Of a stretch of DNA of 64,000 nucleotides, positions 62,113 to 64,000 are shown piece after piece (the first letter of the stretch is position 1; each line of letters begins with the position of its first letter). The DNA is from Promethearchaeota archaeon (GTDB taxonomy: Archaea > Asgardarchaeota > Lokiarchaeia > Sigyniarchaeales > SOKP01). The position numbers and the translations under genes are program-made. The DNA lies in the NCBI GenBank assembly GCA_016840165.1, contig JAEOSU010000080.1, forward strand, positions 150,036 through 214,035. Direction: 5' to 3'. The notes beneath the pieces were generated by a model, which was not told where the DNA came from, made no database searches, and worked only from the letters and a program-made list of their open reading frames with translations.

Positions 62113-63114
62113 TTACTTAATTACAAGCTCTCCTAATAGCGTTTTGATATCAAAAGTTCTGTGATCCTGTAATTCCGAAGCTTCTTTTATCAATTTATTA
62201 ATTTTTTTAGAAAATTGAGGAAGAATAAGACGAATCAAACCTAATCGTTGTTTAGATTTTCCAATTTCAGTGCTAAATATTGATTTTCCCAAACCATATA
62301 TAAATTGAAAGGAATTATCACAATCAAGTAAAATACTATCAGCATTCATTTTTTTTAATAACCAAGCACATCTATTTGCTGTTTGAAAAAGTGAGTAACT
62401 CATAGCGGAAATATTGTCTAACTGATATTTTGGAAATTCATTAGTTTTGTGTATTTTTGATGCAATGAATCCACCTTCAATAGTTATATAAGCATATTTT
62501 AAGTCAGGAACAGCAGTGTTGAAGTTATTTAAAACTTTTCTCAATTCAATTGATATTCTCTCCGAGAAACTCAATGAAAAAGGAGAGAGTCTATATTCTA
62601 GATCATCATTTTCCTTTATGCTGAAACCTTGAATAATACTTTGGATTTTTTGTTGATCGAATTGAATAAGTGGTGGTTTAAAAGTCTCACCAGATGTAAT
62701 CAGAGATGTTTTGATATTTCTTAAGCACTCACCTGTTTGTAAAAATATCCCTCCGAGATTAGTGTCTGGCTGAGCAGTGATTGCTATGAAATATTCATGT
62801 CTATTATCTATTATTCCTTGTTCAATTAATAAATTATTAAGTGAATGGTGTATTGGACTATTGAGCGGAGCTATTAAAATTTTAGCTTTTTTACCCTCAA
62901 TCAAAATATATTTTAAGTCATTAGGATGGAGATGGATACCTACATTGAAAATAGCGCTAGTAGCAGAACTAACATTGAAGATTTCATCTTTAGAAAACCA
63001 TACGCCTGAGGATTGAATTGGGTTTCCATCTCTTTGAGTTAATACAGCATTTTCTACTCCCTTTAACTGTTTGATTTGATCTAAGTGAATTCCAATTTTT
63101 TCATTTAAATCCAT
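62113..63114 (-). CDS. Double roadblock/LC7 domain protein
   Basis: The 333-residue product has an N-terminal roadblock fold (about 5-125: HLDQIKQLKGVENAVLTQRDGNPIQS, LKYILIEGKKAKILIAPL) and a second one near 190-310 (ISIELRKVLNNFNTAVPDLKYAYITIEGGFIASK, SILLDCDNSFQFIYGLG). A single chain can thus form the roadblock dimer that, in MglB, contacts MglA. It is the first gene of a three-gene operon with an unknown protein and an MglA-type GTPase. Confidence 0.8.
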   Translation of the reverse strand: MDLNEKIGIHLDQIKQLKGVENAVLTQRDGNPIQSSGVWFSKDEIFNVSSATSAIFNVGIHLHPNDLKYILIEGKKAKILIAPLNSPIHHSLNNLLIEQGIIDNRHEYFIAITAQPDTNLGGIFLQTGECLRNIKTSLITSGETFKPPLIQFDQQKIQSIIQGFSIKENDDLEYRLSPFSLSFSERISIELRKVLNNFNTAVPDLKYAYITIEGGFIASKIHKTNEFPKYQLDNISAMSYSLFQTANRCAWLLKKMNADSILLDCDNSFQFIYGLGKSIFSTEIGKSKQRLGLIRLILPQFSKKINKLIKEASELQDHRTFDIKTLLGELVIK

Positions 63115-63178
63115 AATACGACCTTTTCTCTCTTTTATGTATTTGTATCATTTCATTCAAAATTAGATTTTTAAACTA

Positions 63179-63191
63179 CGAAAATTTATAG
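63179..63191 (+). promoter_or_regulatory. Candidate BRE/TATA promoter upstream of the structured leader
   Basis: CGAAAA followed by TTTATAG is an archaeal BRE/TATA-like pair. It is the best-placed promoter for a transcript through the structured leader into 16S rRNA, with a start near 63210. The opposite strand here also reads CTATAAATTTTCG, which could serve the divergent roadblock operon. Confidence 0.35.
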
Positions 63192-63255
63192 AAATAACCT
63201 TCAATTAGAAAATAAAAAAATTTAAAATTCATAGTGCGTTTATATTTACTTAGTA

Positions 63256-63329
63256 ATCGCATCTTTTCCGGTGTGAGCTTGGATTACGGTAAAAACCCGT
63301 TAGATGAAGAGTTGCTTCTTAGATGCGGT
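63256..63329 (+). ncRNA. Candidate structured RNA in the 16S leader
   Basis: CGCATCT (63258-63264) pairs perfectly with AGATGCG (63321-63327), extended by A-T and a G-T pair outside. The enclosed 56 bases can form ACGG/CCGT with a 7-base loop and GAAG/CTTC with a 5-base loop. No H/ACA box, paired C/D boxes or known riboswitch core was recognised. It may be part of the pre-rRNA leader or a separate small RNA. Confidence 0.4.
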
Positions 63330-63340
63330 ATAAAAAATGT

Positions 63341-63365
63341 AGTTATAATTTAATTAATTATAACT
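63341..63365. repeat. Perfect 10-base inverted repeat upstream of 16S rRNA
   Basis: AGTTATAATT (63341-63350) and AATTATAACT (63356-63365) are exact reverse complements around TAATT. It lies about 88 bases before the 16S start. It could be a regulator site, a leader hairpin or part of an rRNA processing element. The AT-rich composition lowers its significance somewhat, but a 10-of-10 match is still unlikely by chance. Confidence 0.5.
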
Positions 63366-63452
63366 GAAAAAAGAAAAGTTAAGAACTCCAATGAAATTTA
63401 ATTCCAATTTTAAGTGAATTATCTTTCCTTGCGAAAAATTCCAAATAATTTT

Positions 63453-64000
<548 letters not shown>

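Larger units (their letters stand above)
63115..63452. other. Gene-free region upstream of 16S rRNA
   Basis: This 338-base region separates the divergent roadblock operon and the 16S rRNA. It holds a CGAAAATTTATAG promoter-like element (63179-63191), the structured segment at 63256-63329 and the inverted repeat at 63341-63365. No open frame was seen. Confidence 0.5.

Overview
The window is AT-rich archaeal chromosome, most likely from an Asgard archaeon of the Lokiarchaeia type. The archaeal core is clear: archaeal 16S rRNA start, TFB, Orc1/Cdc6, RNase P proteins Rpp30 and Pop5, archaeosine TGT, Trm5, ABCE1, class I LysRS, eL15, eS17, and uL3-uL4-uL23. The Asgard assignment rests on MglA-type small GTPases, roadblock, longin-like and V4R (TRAPP-Bet3-like) proteins, on many large helical proteins of no known family, and on the very low GC content. 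It is an inference from gene content, because no tree could be run.

Layout. 1-5.1 kb: a degenerate Orc1/Cdc6-like ATPase (cut by the window edge), a nitrilase-family amidase, a HAD phosphatase, a longin-like/winged-helix protein and small unknowns. 5.2-9.9 kb: eL15, then a minus-strand run of a DUF39/ferredoxin protein resembling methanogenesis marker 16, a ThDP enzyme and an SDR. 10-12.4 kb: RNase P genes and three unknowns. 12.7-14.9 kb: a chimeric zinc-ribbon/HTH/PD-(D/E)XK nuclease with an abrupt base-composition change. 15-19.2 kb: intron-containing tRNA-Ile, Fap7-like kinase, then a tRNA-modification cluster (archaeosine TGT, DUF371, Trm5) and tRNA-Arg. 19.4-25.2 kb: a RecB-like nuclease and two translationally coupled giant helical proteins. 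25.4-34 kb: roadblock, TrpB2, polyprenol kinase/CdsA-like membrane enzyme, PyrI, NFACT/RqcH and membrane or secreted proteins.

34-43.8 kb: TFB, a hexapeptide protein lacking carbonic-anhydrase histidines, Nif3-like, HIT, Flp-like pilin, RHH and winged-helix regulators, ABCE1, LysRS and a GHMP kinase. 43.9-47.1 kb: an unknown gene and a short uL3-uL4-uL23 cluster. 47.2-53.6 kb: a type IV pilus (Tad/archaellum-type) ATPase, pilin-like protein and membrane platform, a V4R protein and a prepilin peptidase. 53.6-58.8 kb: an ArsR-like regulator, canonical Orc1/Cdc6, a secreted beta-rich protein, eS17, a UPF0148 zinc protein, intron-containing tRNA-Glu and a second, divergent TFB. 58.9-63.1 kb: two MglA-type GTPases, one in an operon with a double-roadblock protein and a protein of unknown family. 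63.1-64 kb: a structured, palindromic leader and the start of 16S rRNA.

The strongest leads for new biology are the roadblock/unknown/MglA operon (60.6-63.1 kb), the coupled giant helical pair (20.5-25.2 kb), the chimeric nuclease (12.7-14.9 kb) and the D-arm introns in two of the three tRNA genes.
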